This document shows, in pieces, positions 34,813 through 43,631 of a stretch of 64,000 bases of DNA. The translations under genes and the position numbers were made by a program. Numbering within the stretch: the first letter of the stretch is position 1; each line of letters begins with the position of its first letter. This DNA comes from JACDAE01 sp963717195 (lineage in GTDB: Bacteria; Chloroflexota; Ktedonobacteria; Ktedonobacterales; Ktedonobacteraceae), in the NCBI GenBank assembly GCA_963717195.1, contig CAVQVR010000021.1:868001-932000 (forward strand). Direction: 5' to 3'. Under the pieces are notes generated by a model, which did no database searches, had not been told where the DNA came from, and saw nothing but the letters and a program-made list of their open reading frames with translations.

Positions 34813-36087
34813 CTACATCATAATGCGGAGTGGAGAGATAATGGCCTCGCCAAGTTTCTTATACCAGGGTCGACGCGACCAGTCATCAAGAGTCAATTCG
34901 AAGGCGTCCGACATATCACAATCGAAAAGAGCCTCCATCTGGCGTGCGAGCTCCTTGCTATAGATTTCGACATTAATCTCGTAGTTGCCAATTGAGCTCA
35001 GGCGGTCAAGATTGGCGGTACCGATAGTAGACCATTGACCATCAACCGTGCATGTTTTAGCATGAAGCATGGTATGGTAGCCAAAGACGTGAATGCCAGC
35101 CTTAAGGCACTCATCAAAATAGCGACGAGCGAGCCAGTCAACGACGACATGATTGGAGTCCCAGGGAACCAGGACACGCACGTCCACGCCACGTTTAGCG
35201 GCAGATTTCAAAGAGCCAAACAAGACTGAATCGGGAACGAAGTAAGCATTTGTAAGAAAAATAGTATGTTCCGCGTTATCAACGGCATCGATATACATAT
35301 CGCGGATAGGAAAGGTCAGGCGTACGGCATCATTACCGTGTAAATTGATCAACGGATCGAAGCAACGGGTATGGCGACGTGAAATCGTATCGTCTTTACG
35401 GCAGAAGCGGTTCCAGAACTCCACAAACGACTGAGCGAGATCGTTAGCGGCAGGTCCAGAGATACGCAAATGAGTATCACGCCACTCGGTCGCATAGAGG
35501 CTACCAATATTGTAACCTCCAATGAAGCCTGTTTTACCATCAACAAAGAGCAATTTGCGATGATCCAATGAGTAACGGCGCACATCAAACAAATGTGAAG
35601 GATTGCGGAAAGCCTGGTACTCCAGAGAGTGAATACAGGAAGGAAACGACTTAAAAGCGCGTGGTACAACCAGGTTACCAAAGCCATCAAAAACGATATA
35701 GACAGCAACTCCTTGCTCTGCTTTCCGCGTCAGGTGAGTTTTAAACTCCTCACCCACCTCATCGTCTTTCCAGATAAACGACTCCAGATAGATACAATCC
35801 TGCGCCTCATCAATAGCAGCTAACATTGCATCATACAGATCGCGACCATAACTATATATTTGAAGCGTGTTTTTCCCTACTTGAACCGGGTCAAGATCCA
35901 GGTGAGGAAAGGAAGCCTTCTTTCTGGACTTAGCCTTTAAGGTTGAAACAACCCATAATATAGCTACAGTAATGATTTGCAGCGCTGCAATTGCACCCAG
36001 GCCACGCAACACAATCTGTTTTACAGATAGATGAGGCCATAAACGCGAGATAGGCGACAAAGATTTTCGTCTAGATAACTGTGGCAT
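34813..36087 (-). CDS. Cardiolipin synthase-like phospholipase D family protein
   Basis: Predicted 424 residues with one N-terminal membrane helix (about 27-50). Two HKD motifs are present: DHRKLLFVDGKTGFIGGYN and HAKTCTVDGQWSTIGTANLD. These are the catalytic His-Lys-Asp sets of the phospholipase D superfamily. Cardiolipin synthase condenses two phosphatidylglycerol molecules to cardiolipin in the membrane; other members hydrolyse phosphodiesters. The single helix rather than two makes it atypical of ClsA, nearer to ClsB/C type. AGGTAAGAG precedes the start. Confidence 0.87.
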   Translation of the reverse strand: MPQLSRRKSLSPISRLWPHLSVKQIVLRGLGAIAALQIITVAILWVVSTLKAKSRKKASFPHLDLDPVQVGKNTLQIYSYGRDLYDAMLAAIDEAQDCIYLESFIWKDDEVGEEFKTHLTRKAEQGVAVYIVFDGFGNLVVPRAFKSFPSCIHSLEYQAFRNPSHLFDVRRYSLDHRKLLFVDGKTGFIGGYNIGSLYATEWRDTHLRISGPAANDLAQSFVEFWNRFCRKDDTISRRHTRCFDPLINLHGNDAVRLTFPIRDMYIDAVDNAEHTIFLTNAYFVPDSVLFGSLKSAAKRGVDVRVLVPWDSNHVVVDWLARRYFDECLKAGIHVFGYHTMLHAKTCTVDGQWSTIGTANLDRLSSIGNYEINVEIYSKELARQMEALFDCDMSDAFELTLDDWSRRPWYKKLGEAIISPLRIMM

Positions 36088-36122
36088 ATGTCTCTTACCT
36101 TCCCTCTTTATAAAATATTTTG

Positions 36123-36131
36123 ATTATAACA
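36123..36131 (-). promoter_or_regulatory. Extended -10 element for the cardiolipin synthase-like gene
   Basis: Minus-strand TGTTATAAT (TGnTATAAT) 36 bases upstream of the start; no clear -35. Confidence 0.4.
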
Positions 36132-36204
36132 CTTATATACACGTTATAGGCCCGCAATAGGAACAAAATCTACATCGTTTAAGTGAAAATCGTTAGTCAT
36201 GCAT

Positions 36205-36280
36205 ACGGGTTTGTAAACGGCACCCCAATTTGGATCTATTCCGCATGGCCCAATTGTACGAGCACCGTTTACAAACCCGT
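36205..36280. repeat. Palindromic repeat, full copy
   Basis: Arms ACGGGTTTGTAAACGG and its complement, 16 bases each, surround a 44-base loop. It lies just past the stop of the downstream alpha/beta hydrolase (minus strand) and is related to the short copy at 28422. Confidence 0.75.
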
Positions 36281-36289
36281 GTGGGATCT

Positions 36290-36928
36290 TCACAAATTAT
36301 TCAGCCACGTCTTAGCAGCTCTCACTTCCTCATGTCCGAGCACATGTCCGCTATTCTGCCATTGCACTGTCACGCTTCCACCAGCTTTCTGGAGCAACGC
36401 AGCGAGACGCTCAGTCTCTCTTGCAGGTACCAACGGATCAAAACGTCCTGCTCCAATGAAGATCGGCTTGCCTGCTAAATCAGGGAGTGGGTCTGGCACC
36501 AGTGGCACCATAGGATGAGAAAGAATCGCTCCCGCCAGCACATCTGGACGCAATAGCAGCATACTGGCAGCGATGTTGGCCCCATTTGAGAAACCCACCG
36601 CAATGACACGTTGCGGGTTAAATCCGTATATGTTACTGGCAGTTTCTACAAAATCGGCCAGCTCATACGTGCGCAATTTCAGATCCTCAAAGTCAAAGAC
36701 ACCTTCGGCCAGGCGGCGAAAGAAGCGCGGCATTCCATTTTCCAGTACCTTGCCGCGCGGACTGAGCAACGCAGCTCCCGGTGCAAGCATATGCCCGAGG
36801 TCGATAAGGTCGTTCTCATCACCGCCTGTTCCGTGCAAGAGTAGTAACACAGGTCGCGCTGCAGATTGATCAGATGCTGGCTCAAAACGATGGACGAAAC
36901 CGCCCACTTCATGCCTTTCTATCGACAT
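36290..36928 (-). CDS. Alpha/beta hydrolase (phospholipase/carboxylesterase, MhqD-like)
   Basis: Predicted 212 residues of the small carboxylesterase group. Oxyanion-side motif LLHGTGGDEND, nucleophile Ser in GFSNGAN, Asp in GRFDPLVP and His in SGHVLGHEE complete the catalytic triad. It is cytosolic (no signal peptide). In bacilli, members called MhqD lie next to the ring-cleaving dioxygenase MhqO and act in quinone detoxification. Here the preceding gene is the start of such a dioxygenase, overlapping by 20 bases, so a mhqO-mhqD order is conserved although MhqO is truncated. Confidence 0.85.
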   Translation of the reverse strand: MSIERHEVGGFVHRFEPASDQSAARPVLLLLHGTGGDENDLIDLGHMLAPGAALLSPRGKVLENGMPRFFRRLAEGVFDFEDLKLRTYELADFVETASNIYGFNPQRVIAVGFSNGANIAASMLLLRPDVLAGAILSHPMVPLVPDPLPDLAGKPIFIGAGRFDPLVPARETERLAALLQKAGGSVTVQWQNSGHVLGHEEVRAAKTWLNNL

Positions 36929-37112
36929 TGTTATTTCTCCTGCTCATCACGCGAAACGCCTGTTTGTACATATGGTAGGTATCGGGGACGTCAAAATTCA
37001 CGGCATTTTTAACCAGTCGCAAGCCCAAAACACCTGCATAGAAATCAATATTATGCTGCGGATCATCTCTGATCACTGTAATATGATGGATGCCGAGAAC
37101 GTTGCTTTCCAT
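36909..37112 (-). pseudogene. Truncated ring-cleaving dioxygenase/glyoxalase (MhqO-like N-terminus)
   Basis: Predicted 67 residues from the ATG after TGGAGG. Residues 6-50 (GIHHITVIRDDPQHNIDFYAG and on, to DVPDTYHMY) match the N-terminal glyoxalase unit of extradiol dioxygenases, with the first metal-ligand HH. The rest of the ~310-residue protein is lost, and the frame ends in KQAFRVMSRRNNN, which is the ribosome-site region of the hydrolase. It appears to be a deletion remnant that left the downstream gene intact. Confidence 0.75.
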
Positions 37113-37222
37113 AAGTGCCTCCACACTGTTCTACAATGAACACGTTGTTCTTATTCTCTTCTATAAAAGGATAGTAACTTTTAATTTATTAGTGAAAGCA
37201 TATCATTTAGTCTTGTAAATTG

Positions 37223-37417
37223 TCAAGGCAGATACTTTGTCTGTTCGTCTAATATATTTCCTCTCTTTTGCGCTTCGAGAACAAGATGTTGCCTGCACTG
37301 CTTTTCATTGAGCAACCGTCGCATCTCTTGATAGTTCTGCTGCTTCGAGTCTGTTTCCATGCCATCATCCATATCACCTTCGCTTCGTTTAGCCAATTTA
37401 TTTTCGGAAGTCTCCAA
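37223..37417 (-). CDS. Possible small hydrophilic protein
   Basis: A 64-residue, Glu/Gln/Lys-rich frame (TTG start; an internal ATG with AAGG nearby gives about 48 residues). Nothing recognised. Weak ribosome site. It lies in a 420-base gap, so the call is tentative. Confidence 0.25.
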   Translation of the reverse strand: METSENKLAKRSEGDMDDGMETDSKQQNYQEMRRLLNEKQCRQHLVLEAQKRGNILDEQTKYLP

Positions 37418-37547
37418 AGAGGCGAGATTACTGCAAATGCACAGTTAATTTGTGCATTTGCTCGTGTACTATAGAGACATAACAGAAATGTGAATTTTGG
37501 GATTAACCGTTTAAACTTTGCACTTATAACTATGGAAAGGACATATC

Positions 37548-38141
37548 GTGAAACAAACAACCATCAGAGCTTTAGGGATTTCTGTTGCACTCATTATCGC
37601 TGTCCTGGTCAGTACAATGATATTTTCTGGTAAAGTTTTTGCGCGGGCCACAGATACAGCACCATCCGAGATAGGGATCAAAGTTGGAACAACGATCTAT
37701 CATTGTCAGACACTCGAAGTACACTTGCATGGAGATCAGCCAGCAACATCAATCTGTCTGGATGGGATGGCCCCCGTTCCTTCGAGCAAATCGGCTCGTC
37801 AGACAAGTCCAGATATCAAAGTAGATAATAGCTGCTCCAACTACTTCAATGATTTAGCCCTCTGGTGGGATGCAAACTATTATGGCCCAGACATCTGCTT
37901 TACTGGGAGCGGCACAGCCAATATGACCGATTACAAGTGGTGTAACGTCTTCGGTTGCTACTCCTGGAACGATCAGGCCAGTAGCTACGCCACTGGCTGC
38001 TCACCAGTAACTTTCTACGTCAACACCAATCGGAAAGGCTCAAATGTAACGGTACCTCCAGATAATGCAGGGAACTTTACCCCTGGCGCAGTTCCCAATG
38101 ACAGTTTGTCGTCAGTCTACCTCTCAAGTAATTGTTCTTAA
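37548..38141 (+). CDS. Secreted beta/gamma-crystallin-like (peptidase inhibitor I36-like) protein
   Basis: Predicted 197 residues. The signal peptide is ALGISVALIIAVLVSTMIFSG with cleavage after VFA. The mature region has six or more Cys, a WWDANYYGPDICFTG block and VFGCYSWNDQASSYATGC. This Tyr/Trp/Gly and WNDxxSS arrangement is typical of beta/gamma-crystallin Greek-key domains and of I36 metalloprotease inhibitors. The start is a GTG behind GGAAAGGA. Extracellular location, disulfides and calcium binding are inferred. A terminator-like hairpin follows. Confidence 0.7.
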   Translation: MKQTTIRALGISVALIIAVLVSTMIFSGKVFARATDTAPSEIGIKVGTTIYHCQTLEVHLHGDQPATSICLDGMAPVPSSKSARQTSPDIKVDNSCSNYFNDLALWWDANYYGPDICFTGSGTANMTDYKWCNVFGCYSWNDQASSYATGCSPVTFYVNTNRKGSNVTVPPDNAGNFTPGAVPNDSLSSVYLSSNCS

Positions 38142-38206
38142 CATGTGACGATAGGTAGAACCTGCCATTTGTCGGATTTGTTGACCTGTCTGCCTCATAA
38201 TGCGTT

Positions 38207-38240
38207 AACCTGAGCGAAGGGGGCACCTTTCGCTCAGGTT
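38207..38240 (+). terminator. Terminator hairpin after the crystallin-like gene
   Basis: AACCTGAGCGAAGG pairs with CCTTTCGCTCAGGTT around a short loop, 66 bases past the stop codon. A weak T/C stretch follows. Confidence 0.6.
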
Positions 38241-38364
38241 CTTCTGAGAGTCTCTCTCAAGAATGCCACATCTCACATCCCACTAAGCGAAGAGGTTTAA
38301 TTTGCTACTTAAGGAAATCAGGCTTTGAAGGAGAGTCTATCCTGTGTGATAAAATACACATAAG

Positions 38365-39645
38365 ATGGACCTATGGGCCGAATTTGATAACCATCAACAG
38401 CCTCCAGATGCAACGGGACACACAGATTTAACACACATGCGTCGTCTGACCGAGCGTGCTATTCTGTCCTCGCTGCGCGACTGGCTGTTACAAGATTACG
38501 CCGCCGCCTACTGCCGTTCCCTCGCGGTAACGCGGATATTTCGTCGTTGCTACTGGATCGACGCACTCGGTATCGATAATAAAGCGACTATTCAAACGCA
38601 ATCTTCCGAGCAGATCTCGAAAGATATGCAGCATGCAGGAAAAGGACGTAAGAAAACTCCATCAGAGATCCCTCCCGCTCTGCAACCTATCTGTTCACTC
38701 TCTCAACTTCTGACTCAGGAGAACAAGCCTATCACACTAAAGAGTTTTCTTCTCGAAGCTGGCAGTAGCAAGCGTAAAAATGCGAGACCCGCACAAATTG
38801 GCTCCGTACCTGCAACAAAGGCAATAGTTCTTCCTAAAGATGGCGGTATTGTACGTGCAAGTTGGTTGGAGGTAGCTTCTCCACTTCTCAAAGAGATTGA
38901 GCAATCACCTGCCATCTTCCTGCTCAATCCCTTTGGCCCTAGGATGTTCAGCCATGACGATCTTGCGCTTCTCTACCAACGCACCATTCCTACTGAATTA
39001 TGTCTGCTTGTACCTCATAAACAATTGGAAGCGAGTCTACTTGCCGCCCGGCGTACTCCTGAGCAGGCTGCGCTCCTGACAGGATTATTGCGCACTGACC
39101 GTTGGAAGACGTTCTCAATTGACGAGCAAGAACTAACGCACACGCTTGACGGATTGCTCGACTTCTTTATTGCCTCTATACAGCGTCATTTTCAATTGCC
39201 TGTTCAGCGTATTGCTTTGCCGATGCAGATACGTCCCGCGGTAGTCGAGGAGATTCCTTATACATTGATCTTTGCGACACGGCGACAGGATAGCCTGGTC
39301 AGTATGAACGATGCCGTCTGTTTCTATCGTCGCAGGGCTTATGAGAAGAGTAGGCGTGGTGTTCTGGGTGAGGAATGGTTCGCACAACAAGAGCTCCAAC
39401 GTTTAAGCGCAGACCGACAACAGCTCTATGAACGGACACTTCAACAAGGACGTGCACAACGTATACGCCGCTGGCCTGACCTACGGCAGCAACTCCTACT
39501 GATCCATTTTGGACAATTTACACTCCAGGAATACGATGCCATTATCCAGCAATTATTAGCAGATCGGGAGGTGCGTTGTGAATGGCGTCAGCGTTCAGAG
39601 GAAGAGCGTATCCCAGGTAATGATGATACATTATTGTGGCGTTAA
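38365..39645 (+). CDS. TcmP-like (three-Cys-motif partner) protein, divergent
   Basis: Predicted 426 residues, no signal peptide or helices spanning membranes. The N-terminal LRDWLLQDYAAAYCRSLAVTRIFRR...YWIDALG and the later FLLNPFGPRMFSHDDLALLYQR and YTLIFATRRQDSLVSMNDAV match the order of blocks in TcmP proteins. These are found next to three-Cys-motif phage-type proteins and seem methyltransferase-like in fold. Here the canonical FAGPG-type loop is not evident (IDALG), and no three-Cys partner is adjacent. The -10-like GATAAAAT is only about 15 bases before the start, so the mRNA may be nearly leaderless. Function unknown; homology is by pattern. Confidence 0.6.
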   Translation: MDLWAEFDNHQQPPDATGHTDLTHMRRLTERAILSSLRDWLLQDYAAAYCRSLAVTRIFRRCYWIDALGIDNKATIQTQSSEQISKDMQHAGKGRKKTPSEIPPALQPICSLSQLLTQENKPITLKSFLLEAGSSKRKNARPAQIGSVPATKAIVLPKDGGIVRASWLEVASPLLKEIEQSPAIFLLNPFGPRMFSHDDLALLYQRTIPTELCLLVPHKQLEASLLAARRTPEQAALLTGLLRTDRWKTFSIDEQELTHTLDGLLDFFIASIQRHFQLPVQRIALPMQIRPAVVEEIPYTLIFATRRQDSLVSMNDAVCFYRRRAYEKSRRGVLGEEWFAQQELQRLSADRQQLYERTLQQGRAQRIRRWPDLRQQLLLIHFGQFTLQEYDAIIQQLLADREVRCEWRQRSEEERIPGNDDTLLWR

Positions 39646-39733
39646 ACTCTCCCTCAATCTTTCCATGATAGAGATATGAGTTGGCCCCCGCCCTTGTTCC
39701 GTGGTTCTTGTTGCTATCATTAAATGAGGGGAA

Positions 39734-39786
39734 GTGTTACCAGGGGGAAACGCCCGGCATGGGGACACCCGGCGCTTTAGTAACAC
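39734..39786. repeat. Inverted repeat downstream of the TcmP-like gene
   Basis: GTGTTAC and GTAACAC flank a C/G-rich interior with CCCGGC twice. Position suggests a terminator but no T run follows. The remaining bases to the tRNA hold nothing recognised. Confidence 0.35.
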
Positions 39787-40003
39787 CTCCTATGAGTAGT
39801 GTACGCTAATTTTTACATTTTGTGGCATAGTTTTGTAAGAAAAATAACAATATTTGCGAAAAGCTATTCATGCCAACCGCACTCTTGACAGCCTATGATA
39901 TTATATGTCCGTAGAGCAAGAGATTTAGCGGTTCTCAGCAAAGGACTTTCTAAAAATCCAATAGTTCTACATCGTATAAAAGAGCCTGTAAAGCCAATCA
40001 TGA

Positions 40004-40076
40004 GGCGGCGTAGCTCAGTCGGTAGAGCAAGGGACTCATAAGCCCTGTGTCACAGGTTCAATTCCTGTCGCCGCTA
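40004..40076 (+). tRNA. tRNA-Met (anticodon CAT), elongator-type
   Basis: Acceptor GGCGGCG/CGCCGCT, D stem GCTC/GAGC, anticodon loop CTCATAA, T stem ACAGG/CCTGT, A73. The anticodon stem lacks the GGG/CCC of initiators and has one A-G mismatch at 31:39. A lysidine-modified Ile tRNA also carries CAT and cannot be excluded. Confidence 0.85.
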
Positions 40077-40084
40077 CCCAATTT

Positions 40085-40121
40085 AAAGGGACTGTTCTAT
40101 CTCTTGTACAACAGTCCCTTT
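40085..40121 (+). terminator. Terminator of tRNA-Met
   Basis: AAAGGGACTGTT and its exact complement around a 13-base loop, 8 bases past the tRNA. Confidence 0.85.
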
Positions 40122-40262
40122 ATCGTACAACCTCCATCTCTTGTTCACATTCCTCTACCAGCCTCATAGCTATGTCTAGGTTGACTAACGTATAATAAAT
40201 TGTAAGTGTGATCATTGAGTATCCACTTGATATTACCCCAATTGGGGGAAAGGAAGATCACC

Positions 40263-40595
40263 ATGGCAGCCCAGAACTCCAGAACTCCAGGGCGCTCCAG
40301 GACTGGCACACTCAGGGTCTTCAATCGCGCTCTGTGGAGAAAGTGGGACAGGTTTACCGTTAGCGGCCTCATTTTTATGATCGTTGGCATTGTCGTAATC
40401 ATTATAGGCGCATTGCTCAATATGGAAGTATACTCCGCTAAAGGACTGCTGCTTGGCATCGGCGCGATCATCGTACTTATTGGTATTGTCAGGCTGCTGA
40501 TCGGTTTTATTAGTCCCTCTACTCCTGAAGATCTTATTCCTCTAGAACAAGAGGAAGAGGTATTGGAAAGTGCACGCGTGGACGATGGCGTGTAG
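40263..40595 (+). CDS. Small two-helix membrane protein
   Basis: Predicted 110 residues. Basic N-terminal part (RTPGRSRTGTLRVFNRALWRKW), two adjacent hydrophobic segments (about 37-56 and 62-83) and an acidic Glu-rich tail. AAGGAAG lies 6 bases before the ATG; an upstream in-frame ATG lacks one. No family recognised. It lies between the tRNA-Met terminator and a 540-base gap. Confidence 0.65.
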   Translation: MAAQNSRTPGRSRTGTLRVFNRALWRKWDRFTVSGLIFMIVGIVVIIIGALLNMEVYSAKGLLLGIGAIIVLIGIVRLLIGFISPSTPEDLIPLEQEEEVLESARVDDGV

Positions 40596-41136
40596 GATAT
40601 GCCTTACATTGCTCAGCATTGCGCTTAATTTCACTTTCCTTGTTCTTCATTACCTTAATTTGCTGCGAATAACAACTGATCCATTTTATCCGCAGCATTT
40701 TCTTGCTCTTCATGACAGCTTCATAATTCGGAGTAATTCCAGTTTTCAAAACCCCAGGGACGAGAGGCTGGAAGTACGCCTCTCGTCCACCTTCCGAGCA
40801 CTTACCCAATGAAGGGTAGTGTCGTATATCGAGGCATAATGATCGCGAGTGCCGCCGACCATTATAGCTGGTGGGTATTCAGGAAGACACGAGCGGGAGG
40901 TTCTGATGTCAGTCTGCGCTTCTCAGATACCGCATCCACCCATGGGCTTCTCTGTTAGCTGCAAGGGGATTTTTCTCTCTGGCAGTAGTATAGCCGTGAG
41001 GTATTAAAAAATTGTTATCTATGGGTTAAAGTTTATCGTGTTTTCGTAAGTAAAATTAGATGCCTGCTACTAGACTTTGGCCATCAATGCTAGCGGCTCC
41101 GCTCACGCGAAGCACGCCAGTCGTCAACCCTGAATA
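40596..41136. other. Intergenic, no gene seen
   Basis: About 540 bases with no supported gene on either strand. Confidence 0.4.
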
Positions 41137-41217
41137 CTACAAATCACGATCAAGCCAGGCCATAAGGCCAAACGCGAGGAGAACAAATGCAATTGCACCG
41201 ACAACCACAATTGCCAT
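41137..41217 (-). CDS. Tiny single-helix membrane protein (26 residues)
   Basis: The minus strand encodes M-AIVVVGAIAFVLLAFGLMAW-LDRDL: one hydrophobic helix with a short acidic/basic C-terminal tail and no signal cleavage site. AAGGTGA is placed 7 bases before the ATG. The site overlaps the end (AKER, TGA) of an upstream hydrophobic frame (about 41227-41292) that lacks an ATG and may be a second tiny protein. The helix-plus-charged-tail form recalls transporter-associated subunits such as KdpF, but no Kdp gene is present and the match is only of architecture. Confidence 0.55.
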   Translation of the reverse strand: MAIVVVGAIAFVLLAFGLMAWLDRDL

Positions 41218-41375
41218 CTCTTATCACCTTTCCTTCGCAGGGTAAAACATCGCAATAAAAATGATAACCAACGCAACGCTTCCAACAATTGCCTATAATA
41301 GTTTCGTCTGTCATAAATGGTTTCTTTCCCTATTAATTGTACACCAGCGACTCTTCCAAAAACACGCTACAAAAC

Positions 41376-41585
41376 ATGTTCACCCAACTTTTCTGGGTTA
41401 TTATTGGTCTGGTCGCAGGTTTCCTGGTCAGTGTTGTAATGCACGGTGGTGACTATGGCATCGTTGGTGATATCGTTGTCGGTATTGTTGGTGCGTTTAT
41501 CGGTGGTTTCATCGTGAATGCCCCTGATTTTGCTTCTGGTGGTAACATCCTCTATAGCATCCTGGTTGCCTTCATTACAGAATGA
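41376..41585 (+). CDS. GlsB/YeaQ/YmgE-type small membrane protein
   Basis: Predicted 69 residues with three hydrophobic segments: LFWVIIGLVAGFLVSVVM, a GDYGIVGDIVVGIVGAFIGGFI block, and a third. The Gly-rich middle is the hallmark of this transglycosylase-associated family; function uncertain, possibly stress related. The start was taken at the ATG before FTQLFWV, with no clear ribosome site; 13 more upstream residues are open. Confidence 0.75.
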   Translation: MFTQLFWVIIGLVAGFLVSVVMHGGDYGIVGDIVVGIVGAFIGGFIVNAPDFASGGNILYSILVAFITE

Positions 41586-41723
41586 GTGAATAAAATGACG
41601 AATCCGTGTAACCATTTATCTTTATCTGTAGCAATAATACATGAATCGGAGTGGCATATCAATGACTTTTGTCACAATCTTGTTGTAACAAGATACATAT
41701 TCTTAGATTTTTCGATGAAAGTG

Positions 41724-41752
41724 TTGACAAGCGCCACAGCAATCTTTAGAAT
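41724..41752 (+). promoter_or_regulatory. Promoter of the TPR-like gene
   Basis: TTGACA, 17-base spacer, TAGAAT, about 67 bases before the start codon. Confidence 0.7.
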
Positions 41753-41818
41753 CTCTAGTAGGTTACTTTTCGCGCAATATAGAGGAACCTATCACTGTAA
41801 TAACAGGATAAATATGAC

Positions 41819-43429
41819 ATGCAAAATCGTGAGAGACGGAAGATTGCTGATAAGCTGTACGCTCTTGGCGTTACCCATAGTACTTTTATAGATGGGGATC
41901 GACAGAACAATCTTGAACAGGCGATACTCTATTTTCGTAAAGCACTGGATACATATACTCCCGATACTTTTCCCGTTGAATGGGCCAGAACGCAGCATGA
42001 TCTGGGAGTGACGCATCGTGAATTACAACGCGGCGACCGACAGAAGCATCTCAAAAATGCTGCTGCGTGCTTGCAATCCTCAATGGAGATCTATACGCTC
42101 GAAGCGTTTCCTACCGAATGGGCCAGAACGCAGTATGATCTGGGTCTGACCTATCTTCTTTCGCAAGGAGACAATCTTCATATGCATCTGGAGAAAGCCC
42201 ATTCTTGCTTTCAAGCAGCTTTAGAAGTGTATGTGCCCGAACGCTTTCCTTCTGAGTGGGCCAGCGTCCAGTATAGCCTGGGCAACCTCTATTGCCTCTT
42301 GCCAGATGAGAATCGTCATGCGGCCCTCGAAAAGGCGATTGTTTGCTATGAGGCGTCTCTACTAATCTATACGCGTGAAACAGCGCCCGAAGCGTGGGCC
42401 AGAACGCAACATAGTCTCGGCAATGTCTACTCCTTTTTACCAGGTCAGGATCGTGCTACATATTTACGTAAGGCTATTTTTCATTATCAGACCTCATTGC
42501 AGGTCAACACCTTTGAAACATTCCCTCACAACTGGGCCGATACACAACTGAATCTGGGCAATGCCTACCGTAGTCTGTCTGCAAATGATCCGGATGTCAA
42601 TCTGCATAAAGCGCTTGCCTGCTATGAAGCCGCTTTGCAAGTTTACACGTGTGAGAGTACTCCTGGCGAATGGGCAATCGTGCAAAATAATTTGGGCATT
42701 ACCTATAATCTCCTGTCTACTGGCAATGAGCAGAGCAGGTTAGAGCGTGCAGTTGCCTGTTTTCGATCTGCTTTGCAGGTATTCAGCTATGAGCGCTTCC
42801 CTTTTGAATGGGCTAAAACACAGAATATGCTTGGTCTAACCTATCTTGATCTACCAGAAGGCGATCTTCAATACAATCTGCGGCAAGCAATTGCCTGCTT
42901 TGAAGCTACGCTCCATGTTTATACAAGAGAAACTTTTTCCCTCGGTTGGGCTGCATTGCAGAATAACCTGGGCAATACCTATTGTAATCTCACGACTGAA
43001 GAACCATCTGAGAATCTGTTGCAGGCAATTGCCTGCTACGAAGCTGCATTGCAGGTCTATAATCGTAAAGCTTTCCCTTTTGATTGGGCGCGTACGCAAA
43101 ATAGTCTTGGTTGCGCTTATACAAACTTGATGCTGCTTGAACATCCCTCCAATCAACTCTATGTAAATAAGGCAATCTCCTGTTATCGCGCCGCTCTGCT
43201 GGTCTATAATCGCAATGATATGCCTGAAGATTGGGCTACTATCCAGAATAATCTGGGTAATGCCTACACGAATATACTTGATGGAGATCGCCAGAAATAT
43301 CTGGAACGCGCTATAAGCTGTTATGAAACCGCCCTTGAGGGTTTCCTTTCATTATATATGGAAGATCATGCACGGAGCGTCAGGGAAAATCTTGCAAAGG
43401 CCCGAGCGGACATTCAAGTATCAGGTTAA
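41819..43429 (+). CDS. TPR-like repeat protein (about ten 50-residue units)
   Basis: Predicted 536 residues. It consists almost wholly of units reading LEKAIxCYEAALxVYTRExFPxxWARTQNxLGxxY (shown as pattern), about 50 residues each. This is TPR-like with the AxxCYxxAL helix A and WAxxxxxLG helix B, plus an insert holding FP-W. Similar arrays occur in cyanobacterial and Chloroflexi proteins with CHAT or NB-ARC domains, but here no other domain is present. It has no signal peptide and should be a cytoplasmic protein-binding scaffold. AGGA lies 11 bases before the start. Partners are unknown. Confidence 0.85.
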   Translation: MQNRERRKIADKLYALGVTHSTFIDGDRQNNLEQAILYFRKALDTYTPDTFPVEWARTQHDLGVTHRELQRGDRQKHLKNAAACLQSSMEIYTLEAFPTEWARTQYDLGLTYLLSQGDNLHMHLEKAHSCFQAALEVYVPERFPSEWASVQYSLGNLYCLLPDENRHAALEKAIVCYEASLLIYTRETAPEAWARTQHSLGNVYSFLPGQDRATYLRKAIFHYQTSLQVNTFETFPHNWADTQLNLGNAYRSLSANDPDVNLHKALACYEAALQVYTCESTPGEWAIVQNNLGITYNLLSTGNEQSRLERAVACFRSALQVFSYERFPFEWAKTQNMLGLTYLDLPEGDLQYNLRQAIACFEATLHVYTRETFSLGWAALQNNLGNTYCNLTTEEPSENLLQAIACYEAALQVYNRKAFPFDWARTQNSLGCAYTNLMLLEHPSNQLYVNKAISCYRAALLVYNRNDMPEDWATIQNNLGNAYTNILDGDRQKYLERAISCYETALEGFLSLYMEDHARSVRENLAKARADIQVSG

Positions 43430-43506
43430 TTTACGGGCTCAATCGCGCCCACGCATGCAGTAGAGCGGATTGAAAGAAATAGAGCCGTCATCAGTCTCTT
43501 TTAGCC

Positions 43507-43536
43507 TTGACATTATTCCCTCCTCACCTCTATACT
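43507..43536 (+). promoter_or_regulatory. Promoter of modA-modB
   Basis: TTGACA, 18-base spacer, TATACT, about 95 bases before the modA start. Confidence 0.75.
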
Positions 43537-43631
43537 CAATGTATGAGTACTCAATGTTTTGCCATGAGGAATCAAGTAGCGTCCGCTTGCTCGTTGATTA
43601 TTTTTTCCCTGCCCTCACCATAAGGAGGTTC

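Noticed and set aside
37249..37560. A 103-residue minus-strand frame overlapping the small hydrophilic one.
   Set aside because: Its start lies inside the next gene's ribosome-site region and it has no domain; the alternative frame is itself only tentative.
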